This document shows positions 42,465-51,546 of a stretch of DNA of 56,357 bases, in pieces. The DNA is taken from the NCBI RefSeq assembly GCF_003385235.1, contig NZ_PQIA01000050.1, positions 1-56,357 on the forward strand. Direction: 5' to 3'. A program made the translations under genes and the position numbers. Origin of the DNA: Amycolatopsis circi. Lineage in GTDB: Bacteria > Actinomycetota > Actinomycetes > Mycobacteriales > Pseudonocardiaceae. The notes under the pieces are model-generated. The model saw only the letters and a list, made by a program, of their open reading frames with translations, was not told where the DNA came from and ran no database searches. Every line of letters starts with the position of its first letter. Within the stretch, counting starts at the first letter, position 1.

Positions 42465-43544
42465 ATGCGTGCTCGTACTGCCCGGTTCGTGGGCGTCTCC
42501 GCCGCTGTCGCCGCGGGTGCGGCCCTGATCTTCCCGGCTGCCGCCAGCGCGGTCCCCGGTCCCAACCAGCTTGCCGAGGTCGTGGCGGCGGTGGGTTCCG
42601 ACACGATCGCGGACGTCACCACCGCGGTGTTCGCCGCGGCCAACAGTTCGGCGGCGAACACCGACCCTGACAACTACGTGAACGTCCCGCCGGTTCTCGC
42701 GGGCAACCAGTCTTTCAGCGTTCCGAGCGACGTCTATGACGGCGGCACCACCTACAACGTCTCGAACCCGCCGCCCAACGGCTCCTCCGCGGGCAAGACC
42801 GCCCTGGCCAACGCCGCCGCGGCGGGCAGCGGCTCGGTCGATCTCGCCCGCTCCTCGTCCCCGCGGTCGGCTTCCGACCCGTCGACCTTCCAGTACTACG
42901 CCTTCGCCAAGGACGGCGTGTCGTGGGCCGCCTCGTCGACCGGCGCGGGAGCCGGCGTCACCCTGACCTTGGACCAGCTGCGCGGCATCTACAGTGGCGC
43001 CATCACCAACTGGAACCAGGTCGGCGGCACCAACACTCCTATCGCCGTCTACCTGCCCCAGGCCGGTTCCGGCACGCTCTCGTTCTTCACGAACACGGTG
43101 CTCGGCTTCGACCCGACCACGAAGCCGGTCACCATCAAGCGCTTCCAGGAGAACGAAGGCAACACCATCCAGGCGGGCGACCAGTCGTCGGCGATCGCGC
43201 CCTACTCCGTGGCCCAGTGGGTCGCGCAGGGCAACGGGGTCGTCAGCGACAAGCGCGCCGGCTTCTTCGAGGGCACCCTCACCGGTGCCGGTTCGGACGG
43301 CGCCCCGGTCTCGGGCTCCGCCCCGAATTACGCCCCGGCCTTCGCCGACGGCTTCCTCGGCGCCCGTTTCGTGTACTACGTGCTCGACACCCGCTCGCCG
43401 TCCCACGACGCGGCGCTCAACGCGGTCGGCTTCGACTCGTCCGGCCCGAGCCCGCTCTGCAACGGCAGCCTCGCCGGCACGCTGAGCCAGTACGGTTTCA
43501 AGCCGCTCGCCCCGGTGAACGGCGTCACCTGCACGCTTTCCTGA
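42465..43544 (+). CDS. Secreted PstS-like substrate-binding protein
   Basis: A 359-residue exported protein. The Sec signal peptide is residues 1-29 (RARTARFVG, hydrophobic core, then ASA cleavage), with no lipobox Cys. The mature part has the periplasmic-binding-protein (phosphate) fold: AVGSDTIADVTTAVFAA and LTLDQLRGIYSGAITNWNQV, YLPQAGSGTLSFFTNTVLG and the EGNTIQAGDQSSAIAPYSVA segment. It lacks a membrane anchor, unlike the other two PstS-like proteins nearby. It is separated from the Pst operon by convergent genes and ends in a strong terminator. Confidence 0.85.
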   Translation: MRARTARFVGVSAAVAAGAALIFPAAASAVPGPNQLAEVVAAVGSDTIADVTTAVFAAANSSAANTDPDNYVNVPPVLAGNQSFSVPSDVYDGGTTYNVSNPPPNGSSAGKTALANAAAAGSGSVDLARSSSPRSASDPSTFQYYAFAKDGVSWAASSTGAGAGVTLTLDQLRGIYSGAITNWNQVGGTNTPIAVYLPQAGSGTLSFFTNTVLGFDPTTKPVTIKRFQENEGNTIQAGDQSSAIAPYSVAQWVAQGNGVVSDKRAGFFEGTLTGAGSDGAPVSGSAPNYAPAFADGFLGARFVYYVLDTRSPSHDAALNAVGFDSSGPSPLCNGSLAGTLSQYGFKPLAPVNGVTCTLS

Positions 43545-43561
43545 CCCGCTGAAGCACCGGA

Positions 43562-43598
43562 CCGGCCCGGCCGGGGGATCCTTCCCCTGCCGGGCCGG
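43562..43598 (+). terminator. Rho-independent-type terminator
   Basis: A 10-bp stem CCGGCCCGGC with GCCGGGCCGG, followed by TTTCGTT, after the PstS-like gene. Confidence 0.85.
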
Positions 43599-43773
43599 TT
43601 TCGTTGTCCGCCAAGCATCGACCCGTGCCCTGGTCCGCGATCGCAGTCTCCTCTTCGCCGGTGTCCACCGGGCACGCAGCCCGGCGCGGACGGTAAACCC
43701 GAGCCGCCTTCGGCCTGTTCGAGCCCGGCAGCTTCCCCAGTGGCCGCAGCAAAAACCGGGGAGAGCCAGGATG

Positions 43774-44652
43774 TCAAGCCCAGGCAGGCAGCAACCGCCA
43801 CACCGCCGACGCCGCCAGCACCGCCAGCGCCAGCAGTGCCGGAGTCGTCAGCACATACGTCGACACCGAACGCCAGCGCCGGTACAGCAGCGTCGCGCCC
43901 ACCGCCACCACCGCGAAGCCGCCGAACGCGAGCACCAGCCGGGCCCAGCCGCTCGGATCGCCAGTACGACCGTCCTGGGCGGCTGCCCGGCCGTTCTGCG
44001 GCGTGGGGCGGAAGGGCTTGCCGTCGAGGACCGCGGTCACCACTGTCGCGCTCGAAGCTGAGCCCGGCCACCACGAATCGGACGTGACAAGCGTCAGCCG
44101 ATCGTTCTCCGTACGGCCGTAGTCGCGGTCTTCGTCCAGGTCGCGAGTCGCCGTGTCGGTCACGGTGTAGACCGACTTCCCTTGCGTCGTCGCGACCACC
44201 AGCTTGTCTCCCCGCGACAGCTCACTGAGCCGCGAGAAGGGAGCGCCGTATCCGGAGTACCGGCCGACCACCGCGGAGTTCCCCGGCTGGCCGGGGCCCG
44301 AGGTGCCCGGCACATGTCCCGGTCCCGACATCGTGTCGCCCGATTCCACGCCCTCGATCACCACCTGCTGCACCTCCAGCTTCGGGATCTCGAGCACCGC
44401 CACCGGCGCGCCGAACTCCGGGGGTTTCGTCACCGGCGCGGCGCCGAGCAACGTGCGGGCCGCGCCCTGCGCCTGGGCCATCCGGCCCTGCAGCGACGAC
44501 AGCGCCGCCCGCTGGTCATTGCTGGCCAGCATCGGCCCGAGTGCGTAGGCGACGATGCCGAAGCACAACACCGTGGTGACCAGCCAGCCGACCACCGCGA
44601 TCACCGTCCACTGAGGATTCGAGTGCACCGGGGCACGCAGCGTCGCGGTCAT
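43774..44652 (-). CDS. Sortase-fold membrane protein lacking catalytic residues
   Basis: A 292-residue membrane protein with one N-terminal segment (about 16-39), a sortase-like beta domain (about 80-210) and two C-terminal segments (about 237-258 and 266-287). GNSAVVGRYSGYGAPFSRL is aligned with the His-containing strand of class E sortases, but has Arg131 where the catalytic His should be. RLTLVTSDSWW aligns with the TLxTC motif, but has Ser191 for Cys, and the essential late Arg is also replaced (SATVVTA). It is therefore probably a pseudo-sortase. The ATG overlaps the stop of the upstream PstS-like surface protein (ATGA). Confidence 0.8.
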   Translation of the reverse strand: MTATLRAPVHSNPQWTVIAVVGWLVTTVLCFGIVAYALGPMLASNDQRAALSSLQGRMAQAQGAARTLLGAAPVTKPPEFGAPVAVLEIPKLEVQQVVIEGVESGDTMSGPGHVPGTSGPGQPGNSAVVGRYSGYGAPFSRLSELSRGDKLVVATTQGKSVYTVTDTATRDLDEDRDYGRTENDRLTLVTSDSWWPGSASSATVVTAVLDGKPFRPTPQNGRAAAQDGRTGDPSGWARLVLAFGGFAVVAVGATLLYRRWRSVSTYVLTTPALLALAVLAASAVWRLLPAWA

Positions 44653-46910
44653 GCGCGGCGTCGCAATGCGACGAGCCGCTCAGCGAGCCGATTCACCCAC
44701 GAGGGCAGCGGCTTCCCCGCGGTCAGATAGCCAGTCGTCGGCGGCAACAGCACCAACGCGACCAAAGCGAGCAACGGAATCAGCGCCCCCAGAACGCCTG
44801 CTCCCGGGAACAGCGGGATCTTCACCGCCGCGGCCAGGCTCCGAGCCTCTTGGACACTCGCCTGCGTCGGCGCCTTCATCGCCAGCGCAGCGGCTTCCGC
44901 CGCACCGGGGCCATTCGAACCGGAACGGGGAAGCGGACCGCTCAAGCCGCTGCTCGACGGTGTCCCTCCCGCGGCGGCGCCAGGGCCGCCGGTCGCTGCC
45001 GAACCAGGGTTCTGCGCTTCCTTCTGTTCATGGCAGGACGCCGCGGCGGTGCCGGTGCCGACCTTCGCCGCGGCGGCCTGGGCCGCGGAAAGCAGGTCCG
45101 GTGTCAGCGGAACGAGACCCGGCCCCAGACTGCTCTGACCGCCGTTGGTCGCGGCCTTCAGGAAGGTCGTGAGCTGGGCTTGCTTGGCGGCTTCCGGCGC
45201 ACACGAAGCGTCCACCAGCGGGTTCAGCGGTGCGGTCAGGGATTCGAGGTACGTGAGCGGGTACGCCTCGGGGTCGTCGCTGGGGACGATCTGCACCGAA
45301 CCGTCCTTGGCATCCTGGGTGTGCGCAGCCGCGGCCTGCAACGACTTCGGCGTCGGCGCGACGTAGCCGCCCTTGCCGTTGGGCAGGGCGACCGGGGTCC
45401 AGCCGTTCTCGGTCGCGGTGGCCAGGTCGGTGACGACCCAGTTCAGGCATCCGTTGTCGCACTCGTTTCCGGTCCCCAGCGTCACGTTGCTGACCTGCTT
45501 GCGGACGTTGACCTGACCGGTTTTCGCGTCGACGTTGTGCACCCCGCCGTCTCCGAGGTTGAGTGCGTTCAGGTCGGTCACCACGCCGACCGGCCCGCTG
45601 CTCCCCTCCAGCGGCTGCTTGTCGTGGTTCACGAAAGTCCCGTATTTCCACGCGGGCATTCCGTTCAGCCTGCTGCTGAGCACCAGCGGCACGGTGCTCG
45701 TCCCGATTTCGCCGGTGACCCCGAAGAAATCGGTGTTGAACTGCCCGGCGCGCGTGTTGGGCGCGAGGATCGGATTGGTCGGGCCGCTGATCGCGGCCAG
45801 CGCCGGATTGCGCCGCACCAACGCGGCGCCGTCCGTGAAGATGCCGCCCCGGCCAGTTCTGTCGGGCGACAAACCGCCCTTGCTCAGCAAATTGGCGACA
45901 TCGTCCCAGCCGAACTTCAGATTGTCGGCCAGACGCGAGTTCAGCGCACCACCGTCGTCTCTGCGATCTGTCGGCGCCCACCCGACCGCGGCGAGCACCG
46001 TGGCGTTGAGCGCCGTCGGCACGTAGCTCCGCGCGCGGACCTGCTGCGCTGCCAGTGTTCCGCCAGAGCCGGTGACCTGCATGTCCGACTCGCCCTTGTC
46101 GAACGACGTCAGTCCGACGTCCTCGCTCTCGTTCACGATGTTGACCGGCTGCACCGCCTTCGTCGGCGCGCAGAGCATCTGGTTCCAGCCGACCGCGGTG
46201 CGTCCGAACCGCTCCGGCATGCTGCCGGTCAGTGTGCTGGCCCCGACCCCTCCGCAGCCTTTGATCTTGAGTCCGGGAGCGGACGCGCGGAACGTGATCG
46301 AACTGTCGAACACCGTCTGCGCGGGAGCGGTCGCCGTCGCCGGGGCGACGATCCGCAGCATCACGGTGCACGGATGGTTCTCGTCGCAGGGGAACGAATA
46401 CTGCTTGTGGTCCGGGTTGTTCGGCCACTTCAGCTTGTCCGTCTTCTTGAGAGTCGTGAAGTCCGGGTCCAAGACGATGGTTGCGGGCGTACGTGCCCCT
46501 CGCGGCACGTACGTGTCGAACACGAGGTCGTGCGTCGTCGCGCTCCGCCCGACGTCCTTCGGGGTCTTGAATTCCACGCCCGACAGTTCGTCGTTGAAGT
46601 TCTTGCAGTAAGCGGTGACGCGGGCCTCGACGGACGGATCGTGCACCCAACTCCCCGCTTTCACGAGCGAGTCCCGCAACGGCAGCGGGCACACCGAGTA
46701 TTTCGCCGTAGCCCCCGCGGGCAGTCCGGAGATCGTGATGCGCAGCGAATCCCCGTCCTGCGCGTTCATCGGATCCGCGCCGGTCACCTGCACCTGATAG
46801 TTCAACGGGCTCGGCTGCGTCTGCGCGGACGCGGCGGGCGCGACGGCGACGCCGAGCACCGCGAGCACCCCGGCGGCGAGCACGTGCGCCACGCGTCTGA
46901 AGCGGTTCAT
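44649..46910 (-). CDS. Large surface protein with PstS-like domain and C-terminal anchor
   Basis: A 753-residue exported protein. A signal peptide (RVAHVLAAGVLAVLGVAVAP, then ASA cleavage) is followed by an N-terminal Ig/beta-like region, a central region resembling PstS binding-protein folds (GVGASTLTGSMPERFGRTAV, SFDKGESDMQVTGSGGTLAA), a Gly/Ser/Pro-rich linker and a C-terminal membrane segment (GVLGALIPLLALVALVLLPP) with a basic tail (RLVALRRRA). No LPxTG sorting signal is present. It forms an operon with the sortase-like gene and diverges from pstC. The central similarity is by pattern, so a ligand cannot be named. Confidence 0.75.
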   Translation of the reverse strand: MNRFRRVAHVLAAGVLAVLGVAVAPAASAQTQPSPLNYQVQVTGADPMNAQDGDSLRITISGLPAGATAKYSVCPLPLRDSLVKAGSWVHDPSVEARVTAYCKNFNDELSGVEFKTPKDVGRSATTHDLVFDTYVPRGARTPATIVLDPDFTTLKKTDKLKWPNNPDHKQYSFPCDENHPCTVMLRIVAPATATAPAQTVFDSSITFRASAPGLKIKGCGGVGASTLTGSMPERFGRTAVGWNQMLCAPTKAVQPVNIVNESEDVGLTSFDKGESDMQVTGSGGTLAAQQVRARSYVPTALNATVLAAVGWAPTDRRDDGGALNSRLADNLKFGWDDVANLLSKGGLSPDRTGRGGIFTDGAALVRRNPALAAISGPTNPILAPNTRAGQFNTDFFGVTGEIGTSTVPLVLSSRLNGMPAWKYGTFVNHDKQPLEGSSGPVGVVTDLNALNLGDGGVHNVDAKTGQVNVRKQVSNVTLGTGNECDNGCLNWVVTDLATATENGWTPVALPNGKGGYVAPTPKSLQAAAAHTQDAKDGSVQIVPSDDPEAYPLTYLESLTAPLNPLVDASCAPEAAKQAQLTTFLKAATNGGQSSLGPGLVPLTPDLLSAAQAAAAKVGTGTAAASCHEQKEAQNPGSAATGGPGAAAGGTPSSSGLSGPLPRSGSNGPGAAEAAALAMKAPTQASVQEARSLAAAVKIPLFPGAGVLGALIPLLALVALVLLPPTTGYLTAGKPLPSWVNRLAERLVALRRRA

Positions 46911-47044
46911 GGGTTCAACTTCGCCACCGTCGCGCGCGGCGTCAACAAACGGGAACGGAACGCGGGCACCGGTTCACGAAGGCGCCGTCGGGCCTTCGCT
47001 GTCCAGCCAACTTTCTCCGCTTCCGGCTCGTAATACTCGCTTCC

Positions 47045-48025
47045 GTGACCGTCTCGTCCTCCCCGTCCGGCCCCGCGCCGCCGGACCGTCTCGTCCTCGC
47101 CGATCTGCCTTCCCGCGCCGATCGGCTCTTCCGCCGCGTCACGAGCGGGGCCGGGCTTTCGGTGCTCGCGCTCTTGATCGTGATCGGCTTCTTCCTCGTC
47201 TACCGGTCCGCGCCCACGTTCGAGGCCAGCGGTTTCGGCTTTTTCACCACGATCCAGTTCGACCCGGCTTCCGGGCACTTCGGCGTCCTCGGCCTGCTGT
47301 ACGGGACGGTGGTGGTCGCGCTGATCGCGGTCGCGGTCGCGGTGCCGTTCTCGGTGCTGGCCGCGCTGTTCATCAGCGATTACGCCAGTCCGCGGATGCG
47401 CGGATTCCTCACCGGGCTGGTCGATCTGCTCGCTGCGATTCCCAGTCTGCTCTACGGCCTCTGGGGATTCAGCTTCCTGCGCCCGTACATCACTCCGTTG
47501 TCGCAATGGATGACGGACAATCTCGGCTGGTTCCCGTTGTTCGACACGAAACCGGGCGCGGTGCTGTTCAATTCCATGTTCGTCGCGGGGCTGGTGGTGT
47601 CGTTGATGGTCATTCCGATCACGACGTCGGTCATCCGCGAGGTTTTCACCCAGACTCCGCCCGGCGAAAAGGAAGCGGCACTCGCGCTCGGCAGCACGCG
47701 CTGGGGCATGGTGCGCACGGTCGTGCTGCCGTTCGGCCGCGGCGGGATCGTCGGCGGATCGATGCTCGGGCTCGGCCGTGCGCTCGGCGAGACGATCGCG
47801 GTTTCCCTTCTGCTGCCCCAGGTTCCGGAATTGACAACGCATCTGCTGGAGTTCGGCGGCGCGACTATTTCCGGGTTCATCGCCAACAACGCGGGACAGT
47901 CCGGGCCTGCGTTGAGCGGTTTGATGGCGGCCGGGCTGGTGTTGTTCGCTTTCACGCTGGCGACGAACTTCACCGCGTCGGTGATCATTTCCCGCAGCCG
48001 TTCCGGAGCGGGGGTCGACGCGTGA
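47045..48025 (+). CDS. pstC: PstC-type phosphate ABC permease
   Basis: A 326-residue permease with about 6 transmembrane segments. The binding-protein-dependent permease signature (EAALALGSTRWGMVRTVVLP) and GLGRALGETIAVSLLL are present. GTG start at 47045. It is the first gene of pstC-pstA-pstB, with a GTGA overlap to pstA. It couples to a membrane-anchored PstS rather than a lipoprotein. Confidence 0.9.
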   Translation: MTVSSSPSGPAPPDRLVLADLPSRADRLFRRVTSGAGLSVLALLIVIGFFLVYRSAPTFEASGFGFFTTIQFDPASGHFGVLGLLYGTVVVALIAVAVAVPFSVLAALFISDYASPRMRGFLTGLVDLLAAIPSLLYGLWGFSFLRPYITPLSQWMTDNLGWFPLFDTKPGAVLFNSMFVAGLVVSLMVIPITTSVIREVFTQTPPGEKEAALALGSTRWGMVRTVVLPFGRGGIVGGSMLGLGRALGETIAVSLLLPQVPELTTHLLEFGGATISGFIANNAGQSGPALSGLMAAGLVLFAFTLATNFTASVIISRSRSGAGVDA

Positions 48026-49140
48026 CTGCCACCGAAGTCCTCCCCGAAGAGGAAACCGCCGGGGTGCGTCCGATTCCGGTTCGCCGTCGCACGTCGGCGA
48101 CCACTCCGCAAGACCGCCTAGTGGCACTCGGCTGCGCCGCGTCGGCGACCTTGCTGACCTGGTTCGTGATGCATCAGCTGCTGGTCTCGCCGGGCTGGCT
48201 CGCCGACCTGGTCGTGGCGTACCTGCTTTATCTGGGGATGCTCTACCTCGTCACCCGCGACCGGCTCGGACGGCTCGCCGCGGTCGACAAACTGGTGTCC
48301 GCGGTCGTGGTGAGCGGCGCGGTCGGCCTGCTGATCCCGTTGCTGTTCCTGCTCGGCTACATCGTCGCCAAGGGCGTGCCGAGCCTGCGGCTGGCGTTCT
48401 TCGGGCACGACATGTCGGCCGTCGCACCGACCGATCCGGCGACGGCGACCGGTGGCCTGCACGCGATCGTCGGCACGTTGGAACAGACGGCGCTCGCGCT
48501 CGTGTTCGTCGTTCCGCTCGGCGTGCTCACGGCGGTGTTCCTCAACGAAACCCGGTCCCGTTTCCGCCGTCCGGTGCGGATTTTCGTGGACGCCATGAGC
48601 GGTTTGCCATCGGTGGTCGCCGGTCTTTTCGTCTATGCAGCACTGATTCTGCCGCCCGCTCAGCTCGGCTTCTCCGGGTTCATGGCGACGCTCGCGTTGA
48701 CAATGATCATGCTGCCGACCGTCACCCGCACCGTCGACGTGGTGCTGCGACTCGTGCCGGACGGTCTGCGCGAGGCGTCGCTCGCCCTCGGCGCGAGCCG
48801 CGCGCGGACGGTCTGGTCAGTGGTGCTGCCGACCGCGCGCACTGGCGTGAGCACCGCGATCATTCTCGGCATCGCGCGCGTGGTCGGCGAGACCGCACCG
48901 CTGCTGTTCACGTCCTTCGGCACGCTTTCGATGAATTTCAACCCGTTCAGCGATCCGCAGGAAAGCTTGCCCCGCTTCGTTTACCGCTACATCAAAGAAC
49001 CGCTCGCCTCGGCGCAGGAACGCGGGTACATCGGCGCGCTGGTGCTGATCCTGCTGATCTTCGCGCTGTTCGCCCTGACCCGGCTGATCGGCCGCAAACG
49101 CTGGTCGGCGCGCCGCACGAAACCCAGGAGTGCCCGGTGA
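48022..49140 (+). CDS. pstA: PstA-type phosphate ABC permease
   Basis: A 372-residue permease with an N-terminal cytoplasmic extension and about 6-8 segments. LREASLALGASRARTVWSVVLP is the permease EAA motif, and GIARVVGETAPLLFTSFG matches PstA. Its GTG start overlaps the pstC stop (GTGA), and its stop overlaps the pstB start. The hydrophobic N-terminal pair before the core permease is longer than in typical PstA. Confidence 0.9.
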   Translation: MTATEVLPEEETAGVRPIPVRRRTSATTPQDRLVALGCAASATLLTWFVMHQLLVSPGWLADLVVAYLLYLGMLYLVTRDRLGRLAAVDKLVSAVVVSGAVGLLIPLLFLLGYIVAKGVPSLRLAFFGHDMSAVAPTDPATATGGLHAIVGTLEQTALALVFVVPLGVLTAVFLNETRSRFRRPVRIFVDAMSGLPSVVAGLFVYAALILPPAQLGFSGFMATLALTMIMLPTVTRTVDVVLRLVPDGLREASLALGASRARTVWSVVLPTARTGVSTAIILGIARVVGETAPLLFTSFGTLSMNFNPFSDPQESLPRFVYRYIKEPLASAQERGYIGALVLILLIFALFALTRLIGRKRWSARRTKPRSAR

Positions 49141-49964
49141 CCGAAACCCTCGAAGTCCGCGAACCCGTCCGGGTGCTCGGCGGGCCGCCGCCGGGTGCTG
49201 CGGCGCTGGAGGCGCGCGGCGTGCACGCTTGGTTCGGTGACCGGCTCGTGCTGGAGGACGTCACCCTCGCGATGCCCGCCAACGAGGTCACCGCGCTGAT
49301 CGGCCCGTCCGGCTGCGGGAAGTCGACGTTTCTGCGCATTCTCAACCGAATGCACGAACTCGTCGGCACCGCGAGCCTCGCCGGAGAAGTCCTGTTGGAC
49401 GGCGACGACATCTACGCCGAGGGCACCCGCGCCCAGCACGCCCGGCTGCGGATCGGCATGGTGTTCCAGAAACCCAATCCGTTCCCGGCGATGTCCATTC
49501 GGGACAACGTGCTCGCCGGACTCAAGCTCGCCGGCGTCAAGTGTGCGGACAAGGACGGACTGGTCGAGCAAAGCCTCGAGCGGGCCGGGCTGTGGCGGGA
49601 GGTCCGGGACCGGCTGAACTCCCCTGGCGGCGCGCTGTCCGGCGGACAGCAGCAGCGGCTGTGCATCGCGCGATCGCTCGCGGTGCAGCCGAATGTGTTG
49701 CTGATGGACGAACCCTGCTCGGCGCTCGACCCGACGTCCACGCGGCGGATCGAGCAGACAATCGTGGAGATTTCGGACGAGGTAACGGTCGTGATCGTCA
49801 CGCACAATATGCAGCAGGCACAACGGGTTTCGCATCACTGTGCCTTCTTTCTCGCCGGGGAGAACGAACCTGGGCGAGTCGTCGAGCATGGCTCCACTGA
49901 GCAGATCTTCGAGAGTCCGGAAGACAGCCGCACCCACGACTATGTCCATGGCCGGTTTGGCTGA
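49137..49964 (+). CDS. pstB: PstB phosphate ABC ATPase
   Basis: A 275-residue ABC ATPase. Walker A is GPSGCGKST, the Q-loop reads VFQKPNPFPAMSI, the signature is LSGGQQQRLCIARSLA and Walker B is VLLMDEPCSALD. VFQKPNPFP and the RTHDYVHGRFG C terminus are typical of PstB. GTG start overlaps the pstA stop. The pstS-like gene follows 15 bp later, so all four genes are one operon. Confidence 0.95.
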   Translation: MTETLEVREPVRVLGGPPPGAAALEARGVHAWFGDRLVLEDVTLAMPANEVTALIGPSGCGKSTFLRILNRMHELVGTASLAGEVLLDGDDIYAEGTRAQHARLRIGMVFQKPNPFPAMSIRDNVLAGLKLAGVKCADKDGLVEQSLERAGLWREVRDRLNSPGGALSGGQQQRLCIARSLAVQPNVLLMDEPCSALDPTSTRRIEQTIVEISDEVTVVIVTHNMQQAQRVSHHCAFFLAGENEPGRVVEHGSTEQIFESPEDSRTHDYVHGRFG

Positions 49965-49979
49965 GCTGGGAGTTTGTTG

Positions 49980-51539
49980 ATGCACCGCACGAGATGGGCC
50001 GGACTCGGCTGCGCGGGGGCGCTGCTGGCTTGCCAGGTTTTGCTTGCTCCGGCCGCCGAGGCGTTCAGCCAGGTCAACGGGTCCGGGTCTACTTACGTCG
50101 GGCTCGCGATGAGCGACTGGCAGAACGGCGCTAATTCGCGCGGTATTCCGGTCAATTACAGCGCGCTCGGTTCTCCGGCCGGAGTCAATCAATATGGCGA
50201 TCACACCGTTGACTTCGCGGGCACGGAGGCCGAAGTCAGTTCGCTGGAAGCGGCGGGTGGCGGTGGGGCTACCGCGAAGCAACGTGGCTATCAGTATGTG
50301 CCGGACGTCGCGGGCGCGGTGGCGGTGATGTACAACGTCACCGACGCCGGTGGACGCCGGGTCGACACGCTGCATCTGACCCGCGATGTGGTGGCTCGGA
50401 TCTTCGCGCGGCAGATCACGCGCTGGAGCGATCCGGCCATCAGCGCGACGAATGGCGGCTTCGCCCTGCCGGATCAGCCGATCACCCTGGTGGGCCGCAG
50501 CGGACAGTCCGGCACCACAGCGTTGTTCTACGACTTCGTGGCACACGTCGCGCCCGGACCGTACGGTGACTTCATCGCCCGGAATGTCGACAAGGGGATC
50601 GGCCCGCTGCCGTCCGGGGTGCGGCCGATCCAGTTGCCGACCCGGGGGCCGGACGCGGATTTCTACCGGCTGTTCGCCGACTCCGACCAGATCGCGCAAA
50701 CGCTCGCCAACGGCAGCGTCCCGTTTTCCATCGGTTACGACGAATTCGGTTACGCGAAGAAGTACAACGCGCCGACCGCCTGGGTGGAGAACCAGGCCGG
50801 GAAGTACACCCTGCCGTATGCGGCCAATATCGCGGCGGCGTTGACCAAGGCCAACCTGCGGCCGGACCTCAGCCAGGAACTGTCCGGCGTCTACGCCAAT
50901 CCGGAGCCGTCGACGTATCCCATTTCGGCGTATTCGTATTTGATGACGCCGTGCGGGTCCGGGCGGGACACCTGCAAGGGCGGATACTCGGACGGGGCCA
51001 AGGCGGACACGATGACCGCGTTCATCGAGCACGTCGCCTGCGACGGGCAGATCAACATGGCGCGGATCGGGTATTCGCCGCTGCCGCCCAACCTGTCCCA
51101 GGAGATGATGAACGCTAATGCTCGGCTGACCGGGCGTCCGCCTAAACAGCTCAATGCCGGGAACTGCGCCAACCCGACGTTCCAAGGAGGTCTCGGGGCG
51201 GGCGCTACCGCGCCGCAGGATCCGTTTGCCGCGATGGGCGGGGTGGATGCGTTGACCCACGGAGGGAATGGCGGCGGACCGAAAGCGGGGGCGAAGGAAG
51301 GACCGAAGTCTTCGGCCAGCGCGCAGGCATCGGCGGGGCCGGGGGCGTCCTCGTCTTCGGGGCCGGATGCTTCGGAGGCCAACGGCGGGTCGAAGGATTG
51401 GCGCAATGCCGAGCCCGCCGCTTATCAGGGTGGCGGATTCGGCGGGTTCGGGGCGTGGGCGGCGCTGGTGTTGTTCGCGGCGATCTGCGTGCCATTGGTG
51501 GTACGCGGAATCATTCGGCGATTGCGACGGACGGGATAG
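49980..51539 (+). CDS. pstS: PstS-type phosphate-binding protein with C-terminal membrane anchor
   Basis: A 519-residue exported protein. A Sec signal peptide (WAGLGCAGALLACQVLLAPA, then AEA cleavage) is followed by a PstS-like domain (NGSGSTYVGLAMSDWQ, VDFAGTEAEVSS, RSGQSGTTALFYDFVAHVAP, VPFSIGYDEFGYAKKYN). After about residue 420 is a Gly/Ser/Ala-rich linker, then a membrane segment (AWAALVLFAAICVPLVVRGI) and a basic tail RRLRRTG. The lack of a lipobox and the presence of a transmembrane anchor are unusual for PstS. It is the last gene of the operon. The ATG at 49980 follows GGGAG. Confidence 0.88.
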   Translation: MHRTRWAGLGCAGALLACQVLLAPAAEAFSQVNGSGSTYVGLAMSDWQNGANSRGIPVNYSALGSPAGVNQYGDHTVDFAGTEAEVSSLEAAGGGGATAKQRGYQYVPDVAGAVAVMYNVTDAGGRRVDTLHLTRDVVARIFARQITRWSDPAISATNGGFALPDQPITLVGRSGQSGTTALFYDFVAHVAPGPYGDFIARNVDKGIGPLPSGVRPIQLPTRGPDADFYRLFADSDQIAQTLANGSVPFSIGYDEFGYAKKYNAPTAWVENQAGKYTLPYAANIAAALTKANLRPDLSQELSGVYANPEPSTYPISAYSYLMTPCGSGRDTCKGGYSDGAKADTMTAFIEHVACDGQINMARIGYSPLPPNLSQEMMNANARLTGRPPKQLNAGNCANPTFQGGLGAGATAPQDPFAAMGGVDALTHGGNGGGPKAGAKEGPKSSASAQASAGPGASSSSGPDASEANGGSKDWRNAEPAAYQGGGFGGFGAWAALVLFAAICVPLVVRGIIRRLRRTG

Positions 51540-51546
51540 CGCGGAT

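Noticed and set aside
44649..46910. LPxTG sorting signal in the large surface protein
   Set aside because: The C terminus has a membrane segment and basic tail but no LPxTG or LAxTG-type pentapeptide before it.
46911..47044. A PHO box (GTTCACC direct repeats) in the pstC/surface-protein divergent promoter
   Set aside because: Only isolated partial units (GGTTCAAC, GGTTCACG) occur, without the 11-bp direct repeat.
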